DNA of 64,000 nt from DATAUD01 sp035511075 (lineage in GTDB: Bacteria > Verrucomicrobiota > Verrucomicrobiia > Limisphaerales > Palsa-1400), in contig DATKFW010000003.1 of NCBI GenBank assembly GCA_035511075.1, positions 67,677 through 131,676 on the forward strand, given 5' to 3'. The notes below the pieces were generated by a model that did no database searches, was not told the origin of the DNA, and saw only the letters and a list, made by a program, of their open reading frames with translations. Both the position numbers and the translations under genes were made by a program. Positions 1 through 9,358 of the stretch are shown here, one piece after another; position 1 is the stretch's first letter; each line of letters opens with the position of its first letter.

Positions 1-2
1 GC

Positions 3-761
3 CACGCCGGCACTGAGCAGGCGATGGAACTTGATTTGCAAGAGGACGAGAAACGGGCGCATTCCGCCGGCAAGGGCGCGCTGATCGCCGACCTGACTGA
101 ACACGACGTTCAATATGTACTGTGCAAGGGCGGGCGCGGAGGATTGGGAAACCGCAACTTTGCCACAGCGCGCCGGCAAGCGCCGCGTTTTGCCCAGCCG
201 GGAGAAGAAGGCGGCGAGGGCGATTTCCTGCTGGAACTGCGAATCATCGCCGACGTTGGCCTGGTCGGCTATCCCAATGCGGGCAAATCGACCCTGCTGG
301 GCGCTATTTCGCACGCGCGTCCAAAGGTCGCGCCTTATCCATTTACCACGCTTACTCCGCAAGTTGGGATCGTCGACTATCCGGATTACCACCGGCTGAC
401 GGTTTGCGACGTTCCAGGGCTGATCGAGGGAGCGCACAAAAATATCGGGTTAGGGCACGCTTTTTTGCGGCACATCCAGCGCTGCAAGCTGGTCGTGCTG
501 CTGTTGGACATGGCCGGAACGGACGGGCGCGATCCTGTGGACGATTACAAACAACTGATCGAGGAACTTGGGTTATACGACCAGGCGCTGCTGGAAAGGC
601 CGCGATTGGTCGTCGCCAACAAAATGGATGAGCCGGCGGCCGAAGCCAATTTGAAGCGATTCAAGCGCAAAATTCGCAAAACGCCGGTGCTGCCGATCTC
701 GGCGGCCTTCGGCCAAGGGCTGGACCAGTTCAGAAAAGCGGTCCGCGAGATCGACAAGTAA
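3..761 (+). CDS. obg: Obg/CgtA ribosome-associated GTPase, 5' truncated by window edge
   Basis: Carboxy-terminal 252 residues of the Obg GTPase, which binds the 50S subunit late in assembly and links ribosome status to growth. The open frame enters from the left edge, so the true start lies outside. What remains is the end of the glycine-rich Obg fold (KGGRGGLGN near residue 40) and the whole G domain: P-loop GYPNAGKST, switch region PFTTLTPQVG, DVPGLIEGA and the NKMD base-specificity motif. There is no extra C-terminal domain after the G domain. YchF, a related NTPase, follows after a 41-bp gap in the same direction. Confidence 0.95.
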   Translation, partial: HAGTEQAMELDLQEDEKRAHSAGKGALIADLTEHDVQYVLCKGGRGGLGNRNFATARRQAPRFAQPGEEGGEGDFLLELRIIADVGLVGYPNAGKSTLLGAISHARPKVAPYPFTTLTPQVGIVDYPDYHRLTVCDVPGLIEGAHKNIGLGHAFLRHIQRCKLVVLLLDMAGTDGRDPVDDYKQLIEELGLYDQALLERPRLVVANKMDEPAAEANLKRFKRKIRKTPVLPISAAFGQGLDQFRKAVREIDK

Positions 762-776
762 CGGATGCCATCCCCG

Positions 777-792
777 TTGACCATTGACCATT
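777..792 (+). repeat. Heptanucleotide tandem repeat upstream of ychF
   Basis: The unit TTGACCA occurs twice in tandem and is followed by TT. It starts 26 bp before the ychF ATG, in the short gap after obg. Each unit contains a TTGACC hexamer resembling a -35 box, but no -10 box lies at the right distance before the start codon. No Shine-Dalgarno sequence precedes the ATG. Similar 7-bp periodic arrays occur before other genes in this window. Confidence 0.6.
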
Positions 793-802
793 CTCTCTGC
801 CT

Positions 803-1906
803 ATGCTCAAAGCTGGAATAGTGGGTTTGCCGAACGTCGGCAAGAGCACCCTTTTCAACGCCGTTACCCGCACCCGAAAGGCTCAAGCGGCCAACTATCC
901 GTTTTGCACCATCGATCCCAATGTCGGCATCGTCACCGTTCCAGACGCCCGCCTGGAACCGCTGGCGGCCATTGCCAGGACATCCGTAATCATTCCGGCT
1001 GCGGTCGAATTTGTCGACATTGCGGGCCTGGTCAAGGGAGCGTCCCAGGGTGAGGGTTTGGGCAATAAATTCCTGAGCCATATCCGGGAAGTCGATGCCC
1101 TCGTCCAGGTCGTTCGTTGCTTTGAGGACCCGGACATCCACCACGTCGCCGGCCAGATCGACCCGGTCCGCGATATTGAAATAGTCACGACCGAACTCGT
1201 GTTGTCCGACCTGGAAGCCGTCCAGAAACGCCTCGAACGAGGCGCCAAGGACGCAAAACGCGGCGACAAAACCGCGGTGGCCGAAGCCGAGGTTCTGAAA
1301 AAACTCGAAACCCACTTCAATTCCGGCAAACCGGGCATTACGATCAATCTAACTGCGGAAGAGAAGGCCCTCTCACGGTCCTTTTACCTTTTGACCGATA
1401 AACCGACCATTTTTGCCGCCAACGTTAAAGAAAATGATTTGGCCGGGGCCGAATCAAATCCATTCGTTCAGCAGGTTCGCCAATACGCCCGCAACCATCA
1501 TTCATGCGACACCGTTGTGATCAGCGCGCAAATCGAGAGCGACCTGATCGACTTGGCGCCGGACGAGGCCACGGCTTTTCTCAAGGAACTTGGGGTGGAG
1601 GAATCCGGCGTCGGCGCCCTGATCCGCAGCACATATCATTTGCTGGGGCTGCGGACTTACTTCACCGCTGGCGAAAAGGAGGTGCGGGCATGGACCATCC
1701 ACGTGGGGGACACAGCCCCGAAAGCGGCAGGGGTGATTCATTCCGATTTTGAGCGCGGTTTCATCAAGGCGGAGACAGTGGCGTACGAGGACCTGGTCCG
1801 TTGCGGCTCCGTGGCAGGCGCGAGAGAGAAGGGGTTGTATCGGATGGAAGGCAAAGAGTACGTTGTGCAAGATGGCGACGTGATGTTGTTTAAATTTAAC
1901 GTATAA
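803..1906 (+). CDS. ychF: YchF/OLA1 family ribosome-binding ATPase
   Basis: 367 residues, full family length. YchF is a P-loop NTPase of the Obg group that prefers ATP and binds ribosomes. The sequence shows GLPNVGKST near residue 8, PFCTIDPNVG, DIAGLVKGAS, and ANVKE where GTPases carry NKxD; this change is the family mark of ATP use. The C-terminal TGS domain is present (YFTAGEKEVRAWT and a VQDGDVMLFKFNV end). The start ATG is the first in frame and agrees with the usual MLKAGIVGLPNVGK beginning. It has no visible ribosome binding site and sits just after a 7-bp repeat. A hairpin terminator follows. Confidence 0.97.
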   Translation: MLKAGIVGLPNVGKSTLFNAVTRTRKAQAANYPFCTIDPNVGIVTVPDARLEPLAAIARTSVIIPAAVEFVDIAGLVKGASQGEGLGNKFLSHIREVDALVQVVRCFEDPDIHHVAGQIDPVRDIEIVTTELVLSDLEAVQKRLERGAKDAKRGDKTAVAEAEVLKKLETHFNSGKPGITINLTAEEKALSRSFYLLTDKPTIFAANVKENDLAGAESNPFVQQVRQYARNHHSCDTVVISAQIESDLIDLAPDEATAFLKELGVEESGVGALIRSTYHLLGLRTYFTAGEKEVRAWTIHVGDTAPKAAGVIHSDFERGFIKAETVAYEDLVRCGSVAGAREKGLYRMEGKEYVVQDGDVMLFKFNV

Positions 1907-1917
1907 AGCGTGAGATT

Positions 1918-1940
1918 CGCGCACATTGCGCGTGTTTTTC
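1918..1940 (+). terminator. Rho-independent terminator after ychF, with alternative outer pairings
   Basis: Stem CGCGCA/TGCGCG (1918-1923 with 1927-1932), loop of 3, followed by TGTTTTTC. Outside it GCGTGAGA (1908-1915) can pair with TCTCACGC (1939-1946), and the same right arm can instead pair with GCGTGA at 1952-1957. The structures exclude each other in part, as in an attenuator, although no downstream gene on this strand lies closer than 2139. Confidence 0.6.
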
Positions 1941-2021
1941 TCACGCTTAATGCGTGAAAATTTAGCGCACCGAGGCGAAATCCGAGGAAATGATGCCGGA
2001 AAAGGGCCGAAAACCGCGTGT

Positions 2022-2070
2022 TTTGCAGATTTGAGACTGATGGCATCAACCCTGCTTTAAAATCTGCAAA
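2022..2070. promoter_or_regulatory. 11-bp inverted repeat with nested palindrome upstream of pseudopilin
   Basis: TTTGCAGATTT (2022-2032) and AAATCTGCAAA (2060-2070) are perfect reverse complements separated by 27 bp. Inside lies a second palindrome, TGATG-G-CATCA (2038-2048). The element sits 69 bp before the pseudopilin start. It may be an operator with two half-sites or a leader RNA structure. No T-tract follows, so it is not a simple terminator. Confidence 0.5.
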
Positions 2071-2138
2071 TCGAGCAAACACTGGGATAAAAATGGTAAC
2101 AGTGCGAGCATCGTTAGCCCAGATTAACCTAAAAAATT

Positions 2139-3023
2139 ATGAAAGAACAAGATAACAGAAAAGTCGGAGCTTTCACTCTTATTGAGTTGTTAGTTGTCAT
2201 CGCGATTATAGCGATTCTCGCCAGTATGCTTTTGCCCGCGTTGGCTCGCGCCAAACAGAAGGCGCAACGCATTTCTTGCATCAACAACATGAAACAGATC
2301 GGCATTGCGTATCGCATTTGGTCCAACGACAACGGCGATCGTTTCCCGGCCCAGCAAACCGAAGCACTCGGAGGCTGGTCAGGTAACGCCACCACCAGTG
2401 CCGCAAATGCCGCCGAATACATGTTTGTAAACTACAGCATCATGGCCAATGAAATGGGGCAATCCGCGAAGATTGTGATGTGCCCGTCGGATGATCGCCA
2501 GGCCAACACCAACTTCTATTATGAATCAGGCATAACCTTCGGAGCGACCGGTATTCCGGCTGAAACGACCTACGGCAATTTCAATAATACCAACATCTCC
2601 TATTGGGTCGGCGTCGGAGCCAATGACACCTTCCCGCAAGGGCTGCTGGGCGGAGATCGCAATATGGGTGAACAAGGCGGCAGCGCCACGGTTCCCGGAA
2701 CTAGTCAAGACCCCAACTACGGCAATTCTCCAGCGGTTGGCACCAGCACCGGCGCTTATGTCGTTATGTATACCAACGGCGTTCTTAATACCGCCACTCC
2801 TAACAATAGCGCTCCGCAATCTGGCACGATGGGTTGGTCGGCCAAATTGCATTCCGCGGGGAATACGTCCGGCGCCGGCAATATCATGTTGGGAGACGGC
2901 AGCGCCCAGCAGGTCACCTCAGGAAATTTCCGTCTGAACTGGCTGAAAAATGCTGAAGATGCGGGTAATTTCGCAGGCAACTACTCGACCGCCCTTGGCG
3001 ACGTTGCGATGTGCTTCCCCTGA
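2139..3023 (+). CDS. Type II pseudopilin-like secreted protein (H-X9-DG type)
   Basis: 294 residues with a type IV prepilin leader: short charged N-terminus, then GAFTLIELLVVIAIIAIL, cleaved after the Gly before Phe, with Glu at mature position 5. The hydrophobic helix is followed by a beta-rich domain ending in a NIMLGDGS segment typical of the large pseudopilin families expanded in Planctomycetes and Verrucomicrobia. Role unknown; possibly surface or secretion-associated minor pilins. It stands alone between two hairpins, with an inverted repeat upstream and a strong terminator downstream, so it is probably a single-gene transcript. Processing would need the prepilin peptidase encoded at 41.3 kb. 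Confidence 0.9.
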   Translation: MKEQDNRKVGAFTLIELLVVIAIIAILASMLLPALARAKQKAQRISCINNMKQIGIAYRIWSNDNGDRFPAQQTEALGGWSGNATTSAANAAEYMFVNYSIMANEMGQSAKIVMCPSDDRQANTNFYYESGITFGATGIPAETTYGNFNNTNISYWVGVGANDTFPQGLLGGDRNMGEQGGSATVPGTSQDPNYGNSPAVGTSTGAYVVMYTNGVLNTATPNNSAPQSGTMGWSAKLHSAGNTSGAGNIMLGDGSAQQVTSGNFRLNWLKNAEDAGNFAGNYSTALGDVAMCFP

Positions 3024-3050
3024 TTGACACAATCTGATTCTTTTCCTTCA

Positions 3051-3076
3051 AGGCACCCGAAAGGGTGCCTTTTTTT
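3051..3076 (+). terminator. Strong rho-independent terminator with GAAA tetraloop
   Basis: Stem AGGCACCC (3051-3058) with GGGTGCCT (3063-3070), loop GAAA, followed by six T residues. It ends the pseudopilin transcript. Its T-tract overlaps the stop codon of the convergent epimerase gene. Confidence 0.92.
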
Positions 3077-4043
3077 ATTTCTTCAGCGCGGCCGTTAACG
3101 CGATGATTTCAGACAGCGGCGTGGCCGGTTGAAACCCAACATACCGGTTAAGCTTCTCGACCACCGGACGCCGGCGCAGCATGTCCTGGAACCCAGGCGC
3201 ATAGGCCTTCTCGTAGGGGATATATTCGATGGTGGAAGGCGATCCCAGAATCTGAATCACCGTTTCCGCAAGCCGTCCAATGCTGATTTCCTCCGAACTT
3301 CCCACGTTGAAGATTTCGCCACGCGCGCCGGCGCAATCGTGCAGCCGGACAAGCGCCTCGACGGTGTCTTGAACGTAGCAAAAGCAGCGGGTCTGGCGTC
3401 CGTCCCCAAAGACTTGCAGCGGCCGTCCGCTTCGGGCCGCATGGATGAAACGCGGCAGGACCATGCCGTATTGTCCCGTTTGACGGGGTCCGACCGTGTT
3501 AAACAGTCGGGCGATAATCACAGGCGTCCCGTATTCCCTTGCATGGGCCAACGCCAGAAATTCATCCATCAATTTCGAGCACGCATAACTCCATCGGCTC
3601 AGGTGCGGCGGCCCGATGAGCAGATCGTCCTCCTCGGCAAATGCCGCCTTCTCGCTCTTGCCGTAAACCTCCGAGGTGGAGGCCAGCAGGATGGGCGTCC
3701 GGCTGCCGCTGGCTGCGTCAAGTATATATTGTGTCTCCCGCAGGTTGGTCTCGATCGTTTTGAGTCCGGAGGTCATCACCAATTCCACGCCGACCGCCGC
3801 CGCCAGGTGAAAGATGGCGCTCGACGCCCCGACGATCGCCGAAAGCTCCCTGCAATCGGAAATCCTGGATTGGATGACGGATAATCGGGGGTTGGATTGA
3901 ACGTCCCGCAAATTGGTCAGCCGTCCGGTGGAAAGGTCGTCGATCACGGTGACGGAGTGCCCCTGCGCCAGCAAGCGCTCGACCAAATGCGAACCGATGA
4001 AGCCCGCGCCCCCGGTCACGAGCATGTTTTTTGAATCGCTCAC
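3075..4043 (-). CDS. NAD-dependent epimerase/dehydratase (extended SDR)
   Basis: About 322 residues from a GTG preceded by GGGGCGG; an in-frame GTG at 4067 and an ATG at 4025 are alternatives. It is a nucleotide-sugar modifying enzyme of the extended SDR family. Seen: TGGAGFIGSHL nucleotide-binding motif, DDLSTG, the STSEVYG segment, the catalytic pair in YACSK, and NVGSSEEIS in the C-terminal substrate domain. The pattern fits UDP-glucose 4-epimerase or UDP-glucuronate decarboxylase relatives, but the sequence does not fix the substrate. The hflX stop codon lies 42 bp upstream on the same strand. Confidence 0.88.
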   Translation of the reverse strand: MSDSKNMLVTGGAGFIGSHLVERLLAQGHSVTVIDDLSTGRLTNLRDVQSNPRLSVIQSRISDCRELSAIVGASSAIFHLAAAVGVELVMTSGLKTIETNLRETQYILDAASGSRTPILLASTSEVYGKSEKAAFAEEDDLLIGPPHLSRWSYACSKLMDEFLALAHAREYGTPVIIARLFNTVGPRQTGQYGMVLPRFIHAARSGRPLQVFGDGRQTRCFCYVQDTVEALVRLHDCAGARGEIFNVGSSEEISIGRLAETVIQILGSPSTIEYIPYEKAYAPGFQDMLRRRPVVEKLNRYVGFQPATPLSEIIALTAALKK

Positions 4044-4084
4044 TGCCGCCCCATTCTGCGCAAGCACGGGTCGGACTCAAGCAA

Positions 4085-5389
<1,305 letters not shown>

Positions 5390-5426
5390 TCGTTCAGTTT
5401 ATTGTCTCTCCAACAAGGTATCACCT

Positions 5427-6977
5427 TTAGCCGTTTTCGCCACGCCGGGGAGTGAGACTTTGCATTTCGGGGCGCCCGGCCACTTTGCCGTCCAGACAGT
5501 CGCGCACCACCAGGGCCAGGCGGCTCGGCGGATACGGCTTGGCCAGAAAGTTGAATCCCTCCAGCAAGGCGATGTCCTTGCCCGCCATGCCCGGGCTGTA
5601 TCCGCTGGTGTAAATGACCTTGAGGCCGGGGTCTTCGGCTTGCAGGCGCTCGGCCAGTTGCCGTCCGGACATCCCGTCCGGCATCACCATATCAGTCAAT
5701 AATAAGTCTATTTCCTCCTTGTGCTTTTCCCACACAGGCAGCGCGGCCACGCCGGTTTCGGCCTGGTAGGTGTGATAGCCGCACAGTTCCAGGATGTTGA
5801 CCACCAATTCGCGCAACCCAGGCTCGTCCTCGACGACTAATATCGTTTCGTTGCCGCGCGCCATGGCCTCCCTGCCGGCTGGGGGCGCCGGCTGCGCCGC
5901 GGAAGCCATCGCCTCGACCGCGTTCGCCGTGCGCGGGAGAAAAATCGTGAAGGTCGATCCGACATTAAGCTGGCTATCGACCAGGACCCAGCCTTGATGC
6001 TGTTTGACGATTCCATAAACGGTCGCCAGGCCAAGGCCGGTGCCTTTTCCCGGCGCTTTGGTGGTAAAGAACGGTTCGAACAGGTGGCCCAACGTCGTCT
6101 GGGTCATTCCGCAGCCGGTGTCCGCCACCGTCAGGCAGACAAAATGCCCGGGGCGCGCCTCGGGATTGAGCAGGGTGCAAACCGGTTCGAGCATTTGCTG
6201 GGAAGTCGTCACGGTCAACCGTCCGCCGGACGCCATCGCATCCCGGGCGTTGATGACGAGATTGACCAGAAGTTGCTCCATCATCCCCACGTCGGCGCAA
6301 ACCGGCGGCAGGTCCGGCGCGGGATTGAATTGGAACGCGATATGTTCCCCCAGCAATCCGCGCAACATCGGACTGATGTTTTGGACGATGTCATTGAGGC
6401 CAATGTTGCGCTGCTGCATGACCTGCTTGCGGCTGAACATGAGCAACTGTTTGATCAGTTGCCCGGCCCGTTCGGCGGCGCCGGCAATCGTGCGGATCGA
6501 CTTCTCGGTCTCCGGGCCCGAGCCGGGCGCCTGCAACAATAAATCAGCGTGACCCTGGATGATCGTCAGAATGTTGTTAAAGTCGTGCGCCACCCCGGCA
6601 GCCAATTGTCCAACTGCCTCCATTTTCACCGAATAACGCAGTTGGGCTTCCAGATTCAATCGGTCGGTGATGTCCGTCGCGTAACAATGGACGGTTTGGT
6701 TGTCAAGCACAGGAGTGAATGACCACGAGAGTACCCGCTTTCGCACGGTGGTCTGGAGGCTGGTGATATTGTCGCCCGTCAGTAGGCATTCGGCTACGAT
6801 GGTCTTGATGTCCTCCGGAAGAATGCCCGAAGCGGATTCCGCGCCCAGCGAAATTGCCAGTTTTCGGGCGGCATCATTGAAATAGATCACCTGCCCGTCC
6901 GAACCAAATGCCATGACGGGATTGGGGTTGGTTTGTGGAAAGGCGGCAAGCAGTTGGATTCTTTCCGTGGGATTCAT
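5427..6977 (-). CDS. Hybrid histidine kinase (PAS-HisKA-HATPase-REC)
   Basis: 516-residue soluble sensor kinase. A PAS-like domain covers about residues 10-110. The dimerisation/phosphoacceptor helix has His131 in VAHDFNNILT, and the ATPase has NLVINARDAM, DTGCGM and GKGTGLGL boxes. A C-terminal receiver begins at ETILVVEDEP with its phospho-acceptor in LLLTDMVMP and the Lys in LAKPYPP. No DNA-binding output domain is present, so signal must pass to another protein. It starts 24 bp after a second kinase gene that has the same HisKA/HATPase subfamily, suggesting a tandem duplication. Confidence 0.93.
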   Translation of the reverse strand: MNPTERIQLLAAFPQTNPNPVMAFGSDGQVIYFNDAARKLAISLGAESASGILPEDIKTIVAECLLTGDNITSLQTTVRKRVLSWSFTPVLDNQTVHCYATDITDRLNLEAQLRYSVKMEAVGQLAAGVAHDFNNILTIIQGHADLLLQAPGSGPETEKSIRTIAGAAERAGQLIKQLLMFSRKQVMQQRNIGLNDIVQNISPMLRGLLGEHIAFQFNPAPDLPPVCADVGMMEQLLVNLVINARDAMASGGRLTVTTSQQMLEPVCTLLNPEARPGHFVCLTVADTGCGMTQTTLGHLFEPFFTTKAPGKGTGLGLATVYGIVKQHQGWVLVDSQLNVGSTFTIFLPRTANAVEAMASAAQPAPPAGREAMARGNETILVVEDEPGLRELVVNILELCGYHTYQAETGVAALPVWEKHKEEIDLLLTDMVMPDGMSGRQLAERLQAEDPGLKVIYTSGYSPGMAGKDIALLEGFNFLAKPYPPSRLALVVRDCLDGKVAGRPEMQSLTPRRGENG

Positions 6978-7001
6978 GTCATGTTAAGCAAGCAATGGCA
7001 A

Positions 7002-8177
7002 TTATGGCGCGGGAGGTTGGCGCAGGGCCTGTTGATCTTCGACTACCAGGACGGTTTCCCTTCCGCCGCGGACTTCGGACGGCTCGTTTTGCGAGACCGC
7101 CTCGTCCGGCGAATGGTCGACGACGGGAAAATAGATGTCAAAACGGGTGCCTTTGCCGATCTTGCTTTCGACTTCAATCCAGCCCTGGTGCTGGTTGACC
7201 ATGCCATCGACAGTCGCCAGGCCGAGTCCCGAGCCTTTGCCAACGTCCTTGGTGGTAAAGAACGGTTCGAACAAGTGATTGATAATGGCCGTATCCATCC
7301 CTGATCCGGTGTCGGCGACGCTCAAGCGGACGAACCGGCCGGGTTTGCGATTTGATTTGGCGGATAGATCACCCGGACCAAATTTGACCTCGTCGGCGCA
7401 GATAGTCAACCGGCCGCCGCTGTTCATCGCATCGCGGGCGTTGACAACCAGGTTGAGGATGATCTGCTGAAACATTCCGGCGTCGGCCATGATTGCGGGC
7501 AATTGCGGCGCGATTTCAAGCCTGAGTACAACCTGTTCGCCAAGGCTCCGGTTTAGCATGTGCGCGGTATGACCGAGGGTTTCCTTCACGTTCAGGGGCC
7601 GTCGGAGCATCACTTGTTTTCGGCTCAGGGCCAGCATTTGTTTGATGAGTCTGGAGGTGCGTTCCACTCCGTCATTGATGTGGTTGAGGGATTTGGCCGA
7701 TTCTTCGTCCAGATTGGGTTTGTTCATCAGCAAAAAGACATGGCCCTGGACGACTGTGAGAATGTTATTAAACTCGTGGGCCAGCCCGGCCGCCAATTGG
7801 CCCACGGCGGCCATGCGTTCATGGCGCATGATCAATTCCTGGCTTTCCTGCAATGCCCGCTGGGCCTGCTTCCGCTCGGCGACTTCCTTTTGGAGACTCT
7901 TGGTCCATTGGTCAACGAGCCCGAAAATCTCGTCGTCGCGCTGGCGCAGGGTGCGGCGCCGCCAGCGCTGCGCCAGACGCCAGCCCCCGGCGATGGCGAC
8001 GGCCAGTCCCAGGGCGCAGAGCCAATAAATGGCCGCTCCCTGGTGAAAAAAAGGGCTCGCGCGAGCGCCATCATCCGCCGCAAAGAGGCGAACGGACGCG
8101 AGGAGGGTAAGAGCCACGACTCCAGGAAGGAAGCCGATTTTCGAACTACCAGAAATTAGTTTTATGCACCGATGCAT
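7002..8177 (-). CDS. Membrane histidine kinase with truncated receiver stub
   Basis: 391 residues. A signal-like hydrophobic stretch (residues 14-33) and a second membrane helix (about 50-66) are followed by a linker helix, HisKA (His134 in LAHEFNNILT) and HATPase (NLVVNARDAM, DTGSGM, GKGSGLGL). The protein ends with ETVLVVEDQQALR plus five residues, i.e. the first strand and acidic pocket of a receiver domain, then stops before the phospho-acceptor Asp. The neighbour at 5427-6977 carries the complete version of the same domain order. A candidate promoter (TTGAAC, 16 bp, TAGGAT) lies upstream. Confidence 0.9.
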   Translation of the reverse strand: MHRCIKLISGSSKIGFLPGVVALTLLASVRLFAADDGARASPFFHQGAAIYWLCALGLAVAIAGGWRLAQRWRRRTLRQRDDEIFGLVDQWTKSLQKEVAERKQAQRALQESQELIMRHERMAAVGQLAAGLAHEFNNILTVVQGHVFLLMNKPNLDEESAKSLNHINDGVERTSRLIKQMLALSRKQVMLRRPLNVKETLGHTAHMLNRSLGEQVVLRLEIAPQLPAIMADAGMFQQIILNLVVNARDAMNSGGRLTICADEVKFGPGDLSAKSNRKPGRFVRLSVADTGSGMDTAIINHLFEPFFTTKDVGKGSGLGLATVDGMVNQHQGWIEVESKIGKGTRFDIYFPVVDHSPDEAVSQNEPSEVRGGRETVLVVEDQQALRQPPAP

Positions 8178-8213
8178 TGCTGCGCACTGAACGGCCCTGA
8201 CAACTCGGAGGTT

Positions 8214-8241
8214 ATCCTACGGTGCGCGTCGAAATGTTCAA
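8214..8241 (-). promoter_or_regulatory. Candidate sigma-70 promoter for the kinase pair
   Basis: On the minus strand TTGAAC (8241-8236) is separated by 16 bp from TAGGAT (8219-8214). The predicted transcript start is near 8205, some 28 bp before the kinase ATG. Found by eye only. Confidence 0.35.
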
Positions 8242-8263
8242 TCAGAAACACAAGAAAAGTGCT

Positions 8264-9163
8264 TTAAAAACGGGTCATTTGCTCAAGTTCCCGCACTCGC
8301 TTTTCGATGTTGCTGCGAGTCACGCGCGTGGTGCGCTTCAACCCAAAATCTTCGCAACAGTATGATGCCACCACACTTCCGTAAACCATCGCCCGACGCA
8401 GATTGCGCTCGACCGCGCCCTTGGCGCTTGCCAGGTAGCCCATCATGCCGCCAACAAAGGAATCGCCCGCTCCCGTAGGATCGACAACGTCCTCGAGAGC
8501 GACCGCCGGGGAAACGAAAAGCCCGCTCCGATTCGAGAGGATGGCGCCGTGCTCGCCTTTTTTTACAATGACGTGTTTGGGCCCCAGTTTGTGGATCTTT
8601 TTGGCGGCGCGGAAGAGGTTCTCCTCCTGCGTCAATTGGCGCGCCTCACTCTCGTTCAAAACAAACCCGTCCACGCGACGGAGCAACTTCAGCAGGTCGG
8701 CCAGCGCGATATTGAGCCACAAATCCATCGTGTCGGCCACCACGAATTTAGGCCGGCGCATCTGGTCTAATACATGGTGCTGGAGACTCGGCGCGATGTT
8801 GGCCAGCAGGACAAAGGGTGTGTTCACCCAGGCCGGAGGAAGCCGGGGCGTGAATGTTTCAAACACCCCAAGTTCCGTTGCCAGCGTGCGGCGATTATTC
8901 ATATTGACTTCGTATTCGCCGGACCAGTGAAAGGTCTTTCCGGGGACGATCTGGAGACCTTCCAGGTCGATCTTGTGTTTGCGGTAGAGCCGCAGGTAGC
9001 GCTCTGGAAAGTCCGCTCCCACCACTCCTATTAGCTTGACAGGGGAAAAGAAACTCGCCGCGACGGCCGCATGGCTGGCCGACCCGCCCAGCAGGCGCGG
9101 GTTGTGGGCGCTGGGTGTTTTGATGGAATCAAGAGCCGTCGAGCCGACAATAAGAACACTCAT
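8264..9163 (-). CDS. PfkB-family carbohydrate kinase
   Basis: 299 residues. PfkB kinases phosphorylate sugars or nucleosides with ATP. N-terminal GGSASHAAVAAS corresponds to the first family signature and DPTGAGDSFVGG, with its catalytic Asp, to the second. VIVKKGEHGA precedes the nucleotide site. The substrate cannot be read from the sequence; close relatives in this phylum are often annotated only as sugar kinases. It is divergent from the alcohol dehydrogenase across 195 bp and upstream of the histidine kinases on the same strand. Confidence 0.9.
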   Translation of the reverse strand: MSVLIVGSTALDSIKTPSAHNPRLLGGSASHAAVAASFFSPVKLIGVVGADFPERYLRLYRKHKIDLEGLQIVPGKTFHWSGEYEVNMNNRRTLATELGVFETFTPRLPPAWVNTPFVLLANIAPSLQHHVLDQMRRPKFVVADTMDLWLNIALADLLKLLRRVDGFVLNESEARQLTQEENLFRAAKKIHKLGPKHVIVKKGEHGAILSNRSGLFVSPAVALEDVVDPTGAGDSFVGGMMGYLASAKGAVERNLRRAMVYGSVVASYCCEDFGLKRTTRVTRSNIEKRVRELEQMTRF

Positions 9164-9358
9164 TTCAATTAGGTATCCAGAATTTCAAACCCGGAGTTTA
9201 GCGGGGCCAACAGGAAAAGTCCAGCCCTCTGGCGCCGCGATGAACCTGCCCGACGTCGCCAGCCGGCAGAATTGCTTGATTTTGAAATCGGGCGGCGAGA
9301 TGTTACCTGCCGTGGGCTGAGTTTGATCGCAAATTTATTTTTAACCAAAGGATATTTT

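Noticed and set aside
545..1315. Long open frame antisense to obg and ychF
   Set aside because: It lies wholly within well-supported genes, has no recognisable domain and fits the antisense open frames common in GC-rich DNA.
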